DNA of 64,000 nt from GWB1-38-13 sp964488535 (GTDB taxonomy: Bacteria > Patescibacteriota > Microgenomatia > UBA8517), in NCBI GenBank assembly GCA_964488535.1, contig CAZAUT010000003.1:1-64000 (forward strand), given 5' to 3'. The translations under genes were made by a program, and so were the position numbers. A model generated the notes under the pieces. That model was not told the origin of the DNA. It searched no databases and worked only from the letters and a program-made list of their open reading frames with translations. Of the stretch, positions 17,108-25,271 are shown one piece after another. Numbering within the stretch: position 1 is the first letter of the stretch; each line of letters begins with the position of its first letter.

Positions 17108-18261
17108 GATAAGGAGGAAATTAAATCAAAATACTCTTTTTCGTACTTTTTGAATGTATCTTCAATATTGTGCTTACTGATTATTTTCAAACTTGCAGCT
17201 GAAAATTTTGAGATATTGTTTTTATGTCCGATCAGTTCATCTATTTTTACAGCCATATTTTTATAATCCTCTGGCATAAACAGATATCCATTTTCACCAT
17301 CGTGTACCAATTCTGGCAATGCTGCTGAATCTGAAGCGATGACCGGTAATCCAGACGCAAGAGCTTGCATAGTTACAATACTTTGCGCTTCAACGGTTGA
17401 AGGTATCACAAATAAATCCGCGTTTTTGTAAAGATCTGGTACATCTTTTTCATTCACATATCCGGTAAAATAAATCTTCTTTTCCAAATGCAGCTTCACA
17501 GTTAGATTTCTCAATTTGTCATTTTCGTCACCATCTCCGGCAATTATTAATTTACAAATTTTCTTTACTTCACCCATTGCTTTAATTAGAACCTCTAATG
17601 ATTTGTCTTTATCCAATCTTCCAAAATACAGTAAAGTTGGAACTTCCTGCATACTCTTTCTGACCCCATTATGAAAATGCTTGATGTTTATTCCGTTTGA
17701 TATCGCTTCTATTGGTTTGATAACACCTAGGTTTATTAAATATTTTTTTATAGTAAATGTTGGCGTGATTATCCTGCTGCACTTGTTGGAAAATTTTTTC
17801 ATATAATATGACGTCAATGCTTCAATCTTGTCTAATTTAGAAAAAATATGTAATCCCGGAATAAAACCTTTCATATAGCTAGTCAAATATCGGGGAATAA
17901 AGTGGTGCGTATAAAGAGTCGGAATTTTATTATTGTTTGCTAAGTTTATAGTATAATTTGAGATATAAGCAGGGTCGTGCAAATGAATGATATTAGGTTT
18001 AAAGTTATTAACAATCTTTTCAACTTCAGAAAATGCCGGAAGGATGATTCTATGGCCTGTTCTGAACGGGTTTGGGAAAGATTTTAAACGAAACTCCAGA
18101 ACATTGTTGACAATCATTTTAGAGGATTCAAGTGAATAAGACGGACATATAACTCCCACATTATGTCCTCTGCTAGCCATTGCCATCGAAATGGAACCGG
18201 CAACGGTTGATACTCCTGACGTAAAGGGAGGATAGCTTCCTGATACAACTAAAATGTTCAT
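17104..18261 (-). CDS. Glycosyltransferase family 4
   Basis: Retaining GT-B enzyme, 385 aa. N-terminal Rossmann part MNILVVSGSYPPFTSGVSTVAG, then the family 4 C-terminal domain with LLYFGRLDKDKSLEVLIKAM, LIIAGDGDEND and IPSTVEAQSIVTMQALASGLPVIASD, holding the E-x7-E donor-binding motif. Likely a glycosyl transfer to a lipid or polysaccharide. It overlaps the alpha-galactosidase-like gene by 4 nt (start over stop), so the two are translationally coupled and may share a glycan pathway. Confidence 0.88.
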   Translation of the reverse strand: MNILVVSGSYPPFTSGVSTVAGSISMAMASRGHNVGVICPSYSLESSKMIVNNVLEFRLKSFPNPFRTGHRIILPAFSEVEKIVNNFKPNIIHLHDPAYISNYTINLANNNKIPTLYTHHFIPRYLTSYMKGFIPGLHIFSKLDKIEALTSYYMKKFSNKCSRIITPTFTIKKYLINLGVIKPIEAISNGINIKHFHNGVRKSMQEVPTLLYFGRLDKDKSLEVLIKAMGEVKKICKLIIAGDGDENDKLRNLTVKLHLEKKIYFTGYVNEKDVPDLYKNADLFVIPSTVEAQSIVTMQALASGLPVIASDSAALPELVHDGENGYLFMPEDYKNMAVKIDELIGHKNNISKFSAASLKIISKHNIEDTFKKYEKEYFDLISSLS

Positions 18262-19847
18262 TTTAATAAATCTTTTAGTTCTTCTATATTAATTTTATCC
18301 AAGTTATCTCCTGTCCACAAAGATGTTTTGTTGTTTAAAGCAAATCGCTTTTGTTTTTCAATTAAATTCTCTTCAAGCCCTGTTCCGGGTCTGAAAATTA
18401 TACAGTCTGGATCGTTAACCCAAATTTTATTATGTAAAAAATTCCTGGTTCCACAACTTCTTAAATTCTCCCTTAACATGCCGTTGTTAACGACCGAATT
18501 AACAATCGGTATTTTGCAGATAGATGGATTCAAAGTGTCCAAGCCCACCCTGCAGTAATCTATCAGTCCAACCAGAGGTGAAATTTGAGTTATAGCTGAT
18601 CCAATTAATACATCTTTTCCCGCTGCTTTTTTTATTGTCTCAAACCCCAACCTTAACGCCTGCACTCTTGTCATGGGAACATGATAATTATTTGAAAAAC
18701 AAACGGGATATGTAAAATCAGTTTTTATATATTCAAAACCGTATCCAACAATTTTCTTAATTGTTTTAGTTAAATGTTCTTGAAATTCAGGATGTGTTGG
18801 GTCAAGAGCCCTTAAAGATAAAAAGGGTGAGAAATCAAAGGGAGATGTTAACCTCGCTTCAAAATATTTCCCTCTTTTATCTTTTAAAAACCAATCCGGG
18901 TGATTTTTAAATATCTCAGAATCGGGACTTGCCACAAATGGAGCAAGCCAAATACCCGCCATCATTCCCTGCTTTTTTATTTCTTGTACGATAAATGGCA
19001 ATCCTTTAGGAAAATGCTTTTCAACAGCTTCCGGCCAATCTCCCCAAGGGGTTGGGACACCATCTATTTGAACTATGTCAAACTTTAGCCCTCTCTTGTC
19101 AATTGCAGTAAGCTGGTCAAGAATATATTTCTCATTAACTTTATTTCCCTGAAAATAATATGCACAACATAATCCCTTTATCGGCTTTTTTATTTTATAA
19201 CCGGAATTATTTTCACTTAATAGATCTGCAAAAACTGACAAAGAATCTTCTTTTTTACCATAAATAAATGCTATTTTTTCAGAAGATACCCTCTCACTCG
19301 GTAGCAACTTCATCTCATCTAATTGGCAGGTAATTCTAACCCTTATACCTCCATCTTCTTTCTTTAAAAATATTTGGGTAAACTGATCTTTTGTTGTTAC
19401 TGCACCAATAACCAATGACCAACCATCACCAACTAACTGCGTATACCATTCGCTAACCATAGAATTATCCAAATATCCATAATCTTTTTGGAATGAAAAG
19501 GGGTTTTGATCGCGTTCAAGAAACAACTTTTTCTTCTTTGTCGGAGTTATATCATTTCTATAACCGGAAAATCCGGATTGTGTCCAAGCGTTTTCTAATA
19601 CTTTACTGGGGACATGTCCTCGAAGGACAAAGTCTGCTACTATAATCGAATATACACTTATGATTTTATTGATATTATTCGAAATTTTAACCTGAAAAGT
19701 AATTACACCGTCTTTAGTAAAGTTCCTTCTATCTAGAGTAATCCCTTTGTAATTTCCACTCTTAACTAACAAGTCTTTGCCGTCAATATTGCAAAACACA
19801 CCATATGATGAATTTTCTGCGTAATTATTAAGCAATGAAACAACCAT
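18258..19847 (-). CDS. Alpha-galactosidase-like glycoside hydrolase (GH36/melibiase)
   Basis: 529 aa. The catalytic TIM barrel is recognised from FDIVQIDGVPTPWGDWPEAV, GMMAGIWLAPFVA, LRALDPTHPEF, and YGFEYIKTDFTYPV, whose Asp in KTDF is the expected nucleophile; the acid/base Asp is expected near CRVGLDTLNPS. The N-terminal ~200 residues form the beta-rich domain typical of GH36. No signal peptide is seen, so a cytoplasmic location is likely, unusual for a scavenging hydrolase. Coupled to the glycosyltransferase downstream. Confidence 0.8.
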   Translation of the reverse strand: MVVSLLNNYAENSSYGVFCNIDGKDLLVKSGNYKGITLDRRNFTKDGVITFQVKISNNINKIISVYSIIVADFVLRGHVPSKVLENAWTQSGFSGYRNDITPTKKKKLFLERDQNPFSFQKDYGYLDNSMVSEWYTQLVGDGWSLVIGAVTTKDQFTQIFLKKEDGGIRVRITCQLDEMKLLPSERVSSEKIAFIYGKKEDSLSVFADLLSENNSGYKIKKPIKGLCCAYYFQGNKVNEKYILDQLTAIDKRGLKFDIVQIDGVPTPWGDWPEAVEKHFPKGLPFIVQEIKKQGMMAGIWLAPFVASPDSEIFKNHPDWFLKDKRGKYFEARLTSPFDFSPFLSLRALDPTHPEFQEHLTKTIKKIVGYGFEYIKTDFTYPVCFSNNYHVPMTRVQALRLGFETIKKAAGKDVLIGSAITQISPLVGLIDYCRVGLDTLNPSICKIPIVNSVVNNGMLRENLRSCGTRNFLHNKIWVNDPDCIIFRPGTGLEENLIEKQKRFALNNKTSLWTGDNLDKINIEELKDLLK

Positions 19848-20075
19848 GGATTTATGCTAGATTGTAGCGTAAGTCAACTATACATAATAATATGTTCTTT
19901 TGTACAGAGAAGTAACAACATGTGCCAATTGCTGTGGGCTATTTGTTGACACTTTGGCCTGCCCGCTATGTCTGACATCAACTCTGACAGGCGGGGCAAA
20001 AATATCTTCCTGGGTACATACGATTCATGCAACACCTAAACACTTTCTACGTTCGGGGATAAATTGATATTTTGA
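19848..20075. other. Intergenic region
   Basis: No gene seen. Contains a GC-rich patch 'cctgcccgctatgtctgacatc...gacaggcggggc' (about 19960-20000) with partial self-complementarity. Confidence 0.4.
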
Positions 20076-21011
20076 CTATTTCTGACAATTAGGACACATG
20101 TATGTCCCCCTCCCTCCAAGTTTTATTTTTACAATCGGTGTTTTACATCGATTGCAGGGTTCCCCCTCCCGCCCGTAAACAAGCGTAAAATCCTGATAGT
20201 GTCCTTCACTTCCGTCGGGGGTCACAAATGCCTGCTCACTGGCACCTCCTTTTTTTATCCCCTCTTTCAGAACTGTCTCTATCGCCTTAAATAACTTAAT
20301 CACTCGATCACTTGATAACTCAATCGCTTTTTCCTTCGGATTTATTCCCGCAAGCCACAAAGCATCATTAGCATAAATATTCCCTACCCCCGCCATCTTC
20401 GTCTGGTCCATTAAAAGTATTTTTATCGGCTTTTTGCTCTTTGAGAGAATCTCCGAAAAATCTTTCTCCCTCAAATCCCTCAAAAACTCCTTCCCCAATT
20501 TTTTTATGAAGTTTTGAGTTTTGACTTTTGAACTTTGAGTTAGTTCCATCCACCCAAACCTCCTGTAATCATTAAAATAAAGAACCGCCCCTTGCCCTTC
20601 CGTAGCCTTGTGCGAAGGAGGGTCGTCTAAATGAAAAATTACATGTGTGTGTTTCCCCGCCTTCGCCACTCCTTCTTTTAAACGTTCGGGGTTCACATAT
20701 GCTTCGGCGGGCAAGCCAGGAACTCCCCCAACTACCTTGGGCGATAGTTTTTTGTTTTCTGTTTTCTGTTTATTCCTGTAAATAAACTGTCCCGTCATTT
20801 TGACGTGGGTCACAATGGAGTACCCGTTTGACAAATCCATAACCAACACCTTTCCAAATCTTCTGACACTTGTAATCTTTGCTCCAATTAGTTTTGTCCT
20901 ATCCCATACCCCGTACTTCGTAATTCTTAATTCAAAATTGACTATCGTATGTCCGACAAGAAACCTCTCAAGCTGAACACGTATACTTTCCACCTCTGGC
21001 AATTCTGGCAT
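20076..21011 (-). CDS. mutM: Formamidopyrimidine-DNA glycosylase
   Basis: Removes oxidised purines such as 8-oxoguanine and nicks the abasic site. Mature Pro/Glu catalytic start MPELPEVES, the THVKMTGQF lysine strand, the helix-two-turn-helix MAGVGNIYANDALWLAGI, and a C-terminal zinc finger with Cys286/289/306/309 (CNRCK ... CPNCQ) are all present. At 311 aa it is ~40 longer than usual. Three repeat-derived stretches account for the excess: RNKQKTENKKL near residue 80, DDPPSHKATEGQG at ~129-141, and SSKVKTQN near 160. The middle peptide is nearly the same as the one in the ligase. Confidence 0.93.
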   Translation of the reverse strand: MPELPEVESIRVQLERFLVGHTIVNFELRITKYGVWDRTKLIGAKITSVRRFGKVLVMDLSNGYSIVTHVKMTGQFIYRNKQKTENKKLSPKVVGGVPGLPAEAYVNPERLKEGVAKAGKHTHVIFHLDDPPSHKATEGQGAVLYFNDYRRFGWMELTQSSKVKTQNFIKKLGKEFLRDLREKDFSEILSKSKKPIKILLMDQTKMAGVGNIYANDALWLAGINPKEKAIELSSDRVIKLFKAIETVLKEGIKKGGASEQAFVTPDGSEGHYQDFTLVYGREGEPCNRCKTPIVKIKLGGRGTYMCPNCQK

Positions 21012-21221
21012 GATACTATTTTAACAGATTTCTACCCCTCGAAGCCCAGCTTAGTGGGGCGAAGTAGGACAACTCTTTCCCTGTAACCATGCCCCTCGCG
21101 AGCGCGAAGCTGTAAGATTCTGGCACGGGGTAAGTGTGTTATGGAGTCGGGTAATTCGGGCATATCATCAGTATATAGTATGCAGAATACTGTATACAGG
21201 ACTTCATTGTTTTATTTGCTG

Positions 21222-21250
21222 TTGATGTAGTATTAATATTATCCTATAAT
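21222..21250 (+). promoter_or_regulatory. Promoter of the 21257 gene, leaderless layout
   Basis: TTGATG (21222-21227), 17-nt spacer, TATAAT (21245-21250). The ATG starts 7 nt after the -10, where transcription itself should start. Confidence 0.7.
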
Positions 21251-21256
21251 ACTTCA

Positions 21257-21490
21257 ATGAACAAAGAAGTGTTGACTAAAAACACCAATACTTGGAAAGA
21301 TGTTGTTACACGCGGTTGTTGCGATGGATCAATTTTAACTTTATCGGCTGCCTTAGTGCGAGCTTACGACACGAAAGATTTGCCAACTCTTTATCCCGCA
21401 TTTTTGTTACTGGGTTTGGTAAATTTTGTTATGCTTCCTAATTTAAGAGAAATTAGATCTAAAATGAGAACTCCGGTCGATCTCAGTTAA
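21257..21490 (+). CDS. Small hypothetical protein with hydrophobic segments (77 aa)
   Basis: Not recognised. An N-terminal polar part with a Cys pair (TRGCCDGS) is followed by two moderately hydrophobic stretches (SILTLSAALVRAY and LYPAFLLLGLVNFVMLP). No Shine-Dalgarno; the promoter position predicts a leaderless mRNA. Confidence 0.5.
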   Translation: MNKEVLTKNTNTWKDVVTRGCCDGSILTLSAALVRAYDTKDLPTLYPAFLLLGLVNFVMLPNLREIRSKMRTPVDLS

Positions 21491-21534
21491 ATACAAAATT
21501 ATTTCCCTACAAACCGTTGTATTTTCCTGTTACT

Positions 21535-22746
21535 TTAAATCACTTTTTTAATTTCCTTAACAAATTTCTCTTTTGAAAACCTTTTTGCATTGTTCATTAT
21601 AACCTGCCTGTTCCACTTAATTTTTTCAAATCTTTTTATCGCATTTAAAATACTTTTTGTATCATCGCTGTTAACAAATAATCCGGTTATTTCGTCAACT
21701 ACACTTTCTTTGAATCCTCCGCCATTATATGCAATAACGGGACAACCTGCAGCCTGCGCTTCAACCGCTGTCATTCCAAAATCCTCATTCTTGGCAAGAG
21801 CAATAAAACCTTTTGCATTCGAATACAGTTCCCACAATTTTTCATCACTTACTCTCCCCATAAATTCAATGTTTCTGAATTTATGTTCCTTAATTCTTGA
21901 TTCAACATCTGAATACCCCGCCGCCTCCCCTACAATCTTCAGTTTGTATTTCCCATCCAATTTTGAAAATGCATCAACCGCATTTTCAATTCCTTTCGCT
22001 CCCACCAACCTCGAAACAATTAAGAAGTATTTCTTATCTTTTTTTCCCTTAATTCTTGCTTGCCCTTCGAAGCCTTGGCGAAGGAGGGATACACGATACT
22101 TGATACTTTCCGTATCCACCGGCGGATAAATAACTACCGAATCTCTTTTATAAAATTTGTCTATTCTTCTTTTGACATTTGCTGAATTCGCAATAAACAA
22201 ATCCACTCCAGCTGTTATTTTTTGTTTATTGCTTATTGCTTTTTGCTTACTGCCGTATGGCATTTGTGCTGTCTTAAAATCATACTGACGTAAAAAATGT
22301 CCGACAATAGAAGCATAAATTTTTACCGGCCAGTACTTTGTAAAGCCAACCGATGTTTCATATCCATAAAGCCATCGTGGCGGTGTATGACAATAAGCTA
22401 TCACTTTGGTGTGCGGTCCAATTTTAAATCCCCGGGTTATATACCAGCTGCAAGAAGTAATAACCAAGTCATATTTTGATAAATCCAAACTACCCCAAAT
22501 TAACGGAATTAAAAATCTTAAGGGGCTATACAATTTCCAAATTTTTAAAATTGGTGCCAACCAACTTTCGTGTATTTCCGCATCCGGAAATTCTTTTTGA
22601 GCAGTACTACCTTTAACCGTAAATGCGGTATAAATAGGCGCATTTGGGTACATTTCTATTAATACCTTCAATACGCGTTCAGCCCCTCCAAATTCTTTAA
22701 TGTAGTCATGCACAAGCGCCACGCGCTTGTGTGTATTATGTATCAT
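21535..22746 (-). CDS. Glycosyltransferase (GT4 type, mannosyl/rhamnosyl-like)
   Basis: 403 aa. N-terminus KRVALVHDYIKEFGGAERVL is typical of GT4 enzymes of exopolysaccharide synthesis. The C-terminal domain has YFLIVSRLVGAKGIENAVDAF, IEFMGRVSDEKLWELYSNAK, and EDFGMTAVEAQAAGCPVIAY with the E-x7-E motif. Insertions: GSKQKAISNKQKI near residue 175 (from 'tttttgtttattgcttattgc') and LLRQGFEGQARIKG near 220-233 (from 'cgaagccttggcgaaggagg'). The first codons, MIHNTHK, come from the 'atacataatac' repeat that also ends the upstream S23 gene, so the ancestral start was probably near Val9. Confidence 0.88.
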   Translation of the reverse strand: MIHNTHKRVALVHDYIKEFGGAERVLKVLIEMYPNAPIYTAFTVKGSTAQKEFPDAEIHESWLAPILKIWKLYSPLRFLIPLIWGSLDLSKYDLVITSCSWYITRGFKIGPHTKVIAYCHTPPRWLYGYETSVGFTKYWPVKIYASIVGHFLRQYDFKTAQMPYGSKQKAISNKQKITAGVDLFIANSANVKRRIDKFYKRDSVVIYPPVDTESIKYRVSLLRQGFEGQARIKGKKDKKYFLIVSRLVGAKGIENAVDAFSKLDGKYKLKIVGEAAGYSDVESRIKEHKFRNIEFMGRVSDEKLWELYSNAKGFIALAKNEDFGMTAVEAQAAGCPVIAYNGGGFKESVVDEITGLFVNSDDTKSILNAIKRFEKIKWNRQVIMNNAKRFSKEKFVKEIKKVI

Positions 22747-22749
22747 GTA

Positions 22750-23136
22750 TTACGTATTATGTATTTCTGCACTTTTTATAAGTCCGTTTATCAACTTATG
22801 TACGATAATTGTTTGATAATATACTTTATCGAAATCATCTTTTTCAATATAGCCAATATCCCTGGATATGATTAATTGGTTTTGAACCTCTGTCAAAGAA
22901 CCCAAAGAAGTGGAGTAGAATTGTACTTTTTCTTTTCTTGTACGTCTACTAAATCCCTCTGCGATATTGCTGCTAACCGAAATTACAGCACGCAATATTT
23001 GGGGGATTAAAATGAAAGCTTCGCTCTTGGGAAAATTCTTCACAATTTTATAAACCAAAATTACCAACTTATGAGCTTCTTTCCATGCATTTAAATCTGT
23101 AAAGTTTGTTATCTTTTTGTTTTGCTGCTCATACAT
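22750..23136 (-). CDS. Four-helix-bundle (S23-type) protein
   Basis: 128 aa. Family core FTDLNAWKEAHKLVILVYKI, then LRAVISVSSNIAEGFSRRT and GSLTEVQNQLIISRD. Very close to the copy at 27924-28304. Its last residues, IHNT, and the stop are supplied by an 'atacataatacgtaatac' repeat. It lies 3 nt upstream of the glycosyltransferase. Confidence 0.88.
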   Translation of the reverse strand: MYEQQNKKITNFTDLNAWKEAHKLVILVYKIVKNFPKSEAFILIPQILRAVISVSSNIAEGFSRRTRKEKVQFYSTSLGSLTEVQNQLIISRDIGYIEKDDFDKVYYQTIIVHKLINGLIKSAEIHNT

Positions 23137-23210
23137 AATACTTTATACCTTATACGTTATACATATTTTACATTGCGTTATACATAATACTTTATACGTT
23201 ATACTCAAAC
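23137..23210. repeat. 'atactttatacgttatac' repeats
   Basis: Three consecutive units of the 'taatactttatacgttatac' family, seen also at 8143-8200, 15392-15455, 22735-22765, 27905-27940 and 57495-57520. Confidence 0.7.
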
Positions 23211-24233
23211 TCAAAACAACATACCTTGCTCACTTACAGAGTTTATATCTTTCAACTTAACCTTCTCTTGACCAATCTCTGGTTTTGAGTTTGATAGTCT
23301 CCGCAGGAGACTTTTGAATCCATACTCCATAAAAAGCCCTACGGCTTTCTCGCTTCCCAAATCCCACTCCCCCATTTTTTTAATATCAATTTCTGTCGGA
23401 ACGTTGGTGTCAATTGTCGCCAATTCGTACGACAGGTCGGCTCCTTCCCTGTCTTTCTCTAATTTATTTCTTACATTTGGATTTATTTCCGACAGGTGTT
23501 TATAAACATTCTCCTTCGTTTTATATTTTGTCAATAAGTCCCTCGCCGTTTTCGGACCAATCCCTGCCACTCCGGGGTAATTGTCCGACGAATCTCCAAC
23601 CAACGCTTTATAATCAACCATTTGTTTGGGCTCAAAATCAAATTCTTGCTTTACCTCTTCAACTCCGTATAATTTCCCTTCTTTTAATCCTTTTACCGGA
23701 ACATAGACCTTCACTTTGTCATTTATGAGCTGAAAAATATCCCGATCGCCGGTGACGATGATAACTTTGTCGATCAGAGTAGAAGAGCGGGAGAGCGGGA
23801 GAGTAGAAGTTCTTATTGATTTCTGATTTTTCTCATGTTTCTTACTTACACTCTTCCACTCTTTTACTCTTATACTCTGCTTGGCAAGCGTCCCAAGCAC
23901 ATCATCCGCCTCAAACCCCGCTTTCTCATAAACCGGAATTCCAAATGCTTCCAAAACATCGTGCATTTTGGTAATTTGTTGGGAAAGAAAGTCATCCATT
24001 TCAGGACGCTGTGATTGATAGTGAATATACTTTTCTTTTCTGAAAGTCTTTTCCGGGCGGTCAAAACAAACCGCAATATGGGTGGGTTTAATGTCGTTTA
24101 TAAGTCCCAGAAGCATTGAAACAAATCCATAAACAGCATTTATAGGTTCTCCTTTTTTAGTCGTTAAGGGAGGCAAAGCATGATACGCCCGATGCATGAT
24201 CGCATTTCCGTCAATAAGAATCAGTTTTGACAT
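23211..24233 (-). CDS. 5'-3' exonuclease (PolA N-terminal type)
   Basis: 340 aa. Structure-specific flap nuclease removing RNA primers. Metal-binding residues are seen in LILIDGNAIMHRAYHA, AVCFDRPEKTFRKE, FEADDVLGTLA and VIIVTGDRDIFQLI, with the helix-hairpin-helix KALVGDSSDNYPGVAGIGPK. No polymerase domain follows, so it is a stand-alone nuclease. An insert of ~33 residues (about 128-160, between ADDVLGTLAKQ and KVIIVTGDRD) is encoded by 'ctcttctactctcccgctctcc' repeat and breaks the usual nuclease core spacing. Confidence 0.9.
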   Translation of the reverse strand: MSKLILIDGNAIMHRAYHALPPLTTKKGEPINAVYGFVSMLLGLINDIKPTHIAVCFDRPEKTFRKEKYIHYQSQRPEMDDFLSQQITKMHDVLEAFGIPVYEKAGFEADDVLGTLAKQSIRVKEWKSVSKKHEKNQKSIRTSTLPLSRSSTLIDKVIIVTGDRDIFQLINDKVKVYVPVKGLKEGKLYGVEEVKQEFDFEPKQMVDYKALVGDSSDNYPGVAGIGPKTARDLLTKYKTKENVYKHLSEINPNVRNKLEKDREGADLSYELATIDTNVPTEIDIKKMGEWDLGSEKAVGLFMEYGFKSLLRRLSNSKPEIGQEKVKLKDINSVSEQGMLF

Positions 24234-24294
24234 TATTGAATTTTAACACCTTTATCCCATAAAGTTGACATTCACACACACTAAGATACCGGTG

Positions 24295-24658
24295 ATGATT
24301 GAAAAGTTTGGTCAATATGGAATAGACAGAGCGATTTCGGATAGAATTTTAGCTACGAGCAGTGGTACCAAGAAGCGAGAAGAGACTCCATTCAGGAAAT
24401 AAAAAGGGCTGCATTTAACAGTAATGAAAGACTTGCGGTACTACTCGGTATACTCCAACACTTCTTGGGAAATCAACCAAAAATGCTTAAAAGTGAAGCT
24501 CTTGGCTGGCAAAGTAAAAAAATATTGATGGGTATAAAGAGGTATTCCAAACTGCCAATCACCCCGGATTGGAATTTGTGACCGAATACAGACGCGACGG
24601 CGTCGGGCAGTTATACGCATACGACAGGCAATTCGTTTATACTCCTTTGGACAAGTAA
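24295..24658 (+). pseudogene. Frameshifted orphan gene
   Basis: Three reading frames in succession give one plausible protein: MIEKFGQYGIDRAISDR, then EARRDSIQEIKRAAFNSNER / LAVLLGILQHFLGNQPKML, then KEVFQTANHPGLEFVTEYRR / DGVGQLYAYDRQFVYTPLDK and stop. Two frameshifts are needed. The parts look protein-like (balanced composition, helical middle), but I do not recognise the family. TTGACA at 24265-24270 lies upstream. Sequencing error cannot be excluded. Confidence 0.5.
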
Positions 24659-24763
24659 GCGGCATCAAACGTTTTAAAAAACACTCGCGATGTCTGTATC
24701 CTCTCGGATATTTTTCGGTGAACTGTATCACCGAAAAAGGTGTTCAAGGAGAAGCTTACCCCA
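24659..24763. other. Intergenic, no gene seen
   Basis: Short stretch between the frameshifted gene and the small minus-strand reading frame; nothing recognisable. Confidence 0.35.
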
Positions 24764-24982
24764 TTACCAACCTTTATCTGGAACAAATTCTGTCGAGCCG
24801 GTTATCGAAACAGATTTCGCACCACAACGGTGTCCTTTTTCGTTTCTTGCAGACACTGCAAAAGCTGCCGCCTTAGACCTTCCTTCGGGGGTATTTAAAA
24901 AAGTTCTGCTTGCTTGTGTGCACGCTTGTCCACCATCTCCGTGATAGTGAACGATTACATATTCACAACCTTCAGCCTTCAT
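24764..24982 (-). CDS. Possible small protein (72 aa)
   Basis: Open frame with protein-like composition: GCEYVIVHYHGDGGQACTQA then a Gly/Ala/Ser-rich middle and the end TGSTEFVPDKGW. Three Cys, several His. Not recognised. A plus-strand frame overlaps it almost completely, but the minus-strand frame is more protein-like. No clear ribosome binding site. Confidence 0.35.
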   Translation of the reverse strand: MKAEGCEYVIVHYHGDGGQACTQASRTFLNTPEGRSKAAAFAVSARNEKGHRCGAKSVSITGSTEFVPDKGW

Positions 24983-25007
24983 ACGGATTGTTCAATATAA
25001 ATATTTA

Positions 25008-25202
25008 TTACACGCCATCCTGTCTCTTGTCGTATTCCCGCATTCTTCCGATATAATTTCCATCCATCATTGCGCGCCAAGCCGTTCCGTCTTCATCGTA
25101 CACCGGATGCACAACTTCCTTCCTTTTGAGTCTTATACTCCAATTCTGAAAAGCAGTTAAAAATGGTGATTTTTTTGTCTCTTTCGGTTTTTCAATAGTC
25201 AT
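25008..25202 (-). CDS. Small basic hypothetical protein (64 aa)
   Basis: Not recognised. Lys-rich start TIEKPKETKKSPFLTAF, then RLKRKEVVHPVYDEDGTAW. The ATG at 25202 is chosen because AGGAGGTG lies 8 nt upstream. It sits just downstream of a repeat block separating it from ftsH. Confidence 0.55.
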   Translation of the reverse strand: MTIEKPKETKKSPFLTAFQNWSIRLKRKEVVHPVYDEDGTAWRAMMDGNYIGRMREYDKRQDGV

Positions 25203-25271
25203 CTTCTTCACCTCCTGACTTCTCTACATCCCTCCCAATATCCTAGTATCTTAATATCTTAATATCTTTCC

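Noticed and set aside
24690..24944. Plus-strand frame opposite 24764-24982
   Set aside because: Arg/Ser/Pro/Cys-rich composition typical of a shadow; the minus-strand frame is more protein-like, though that one is weak too.
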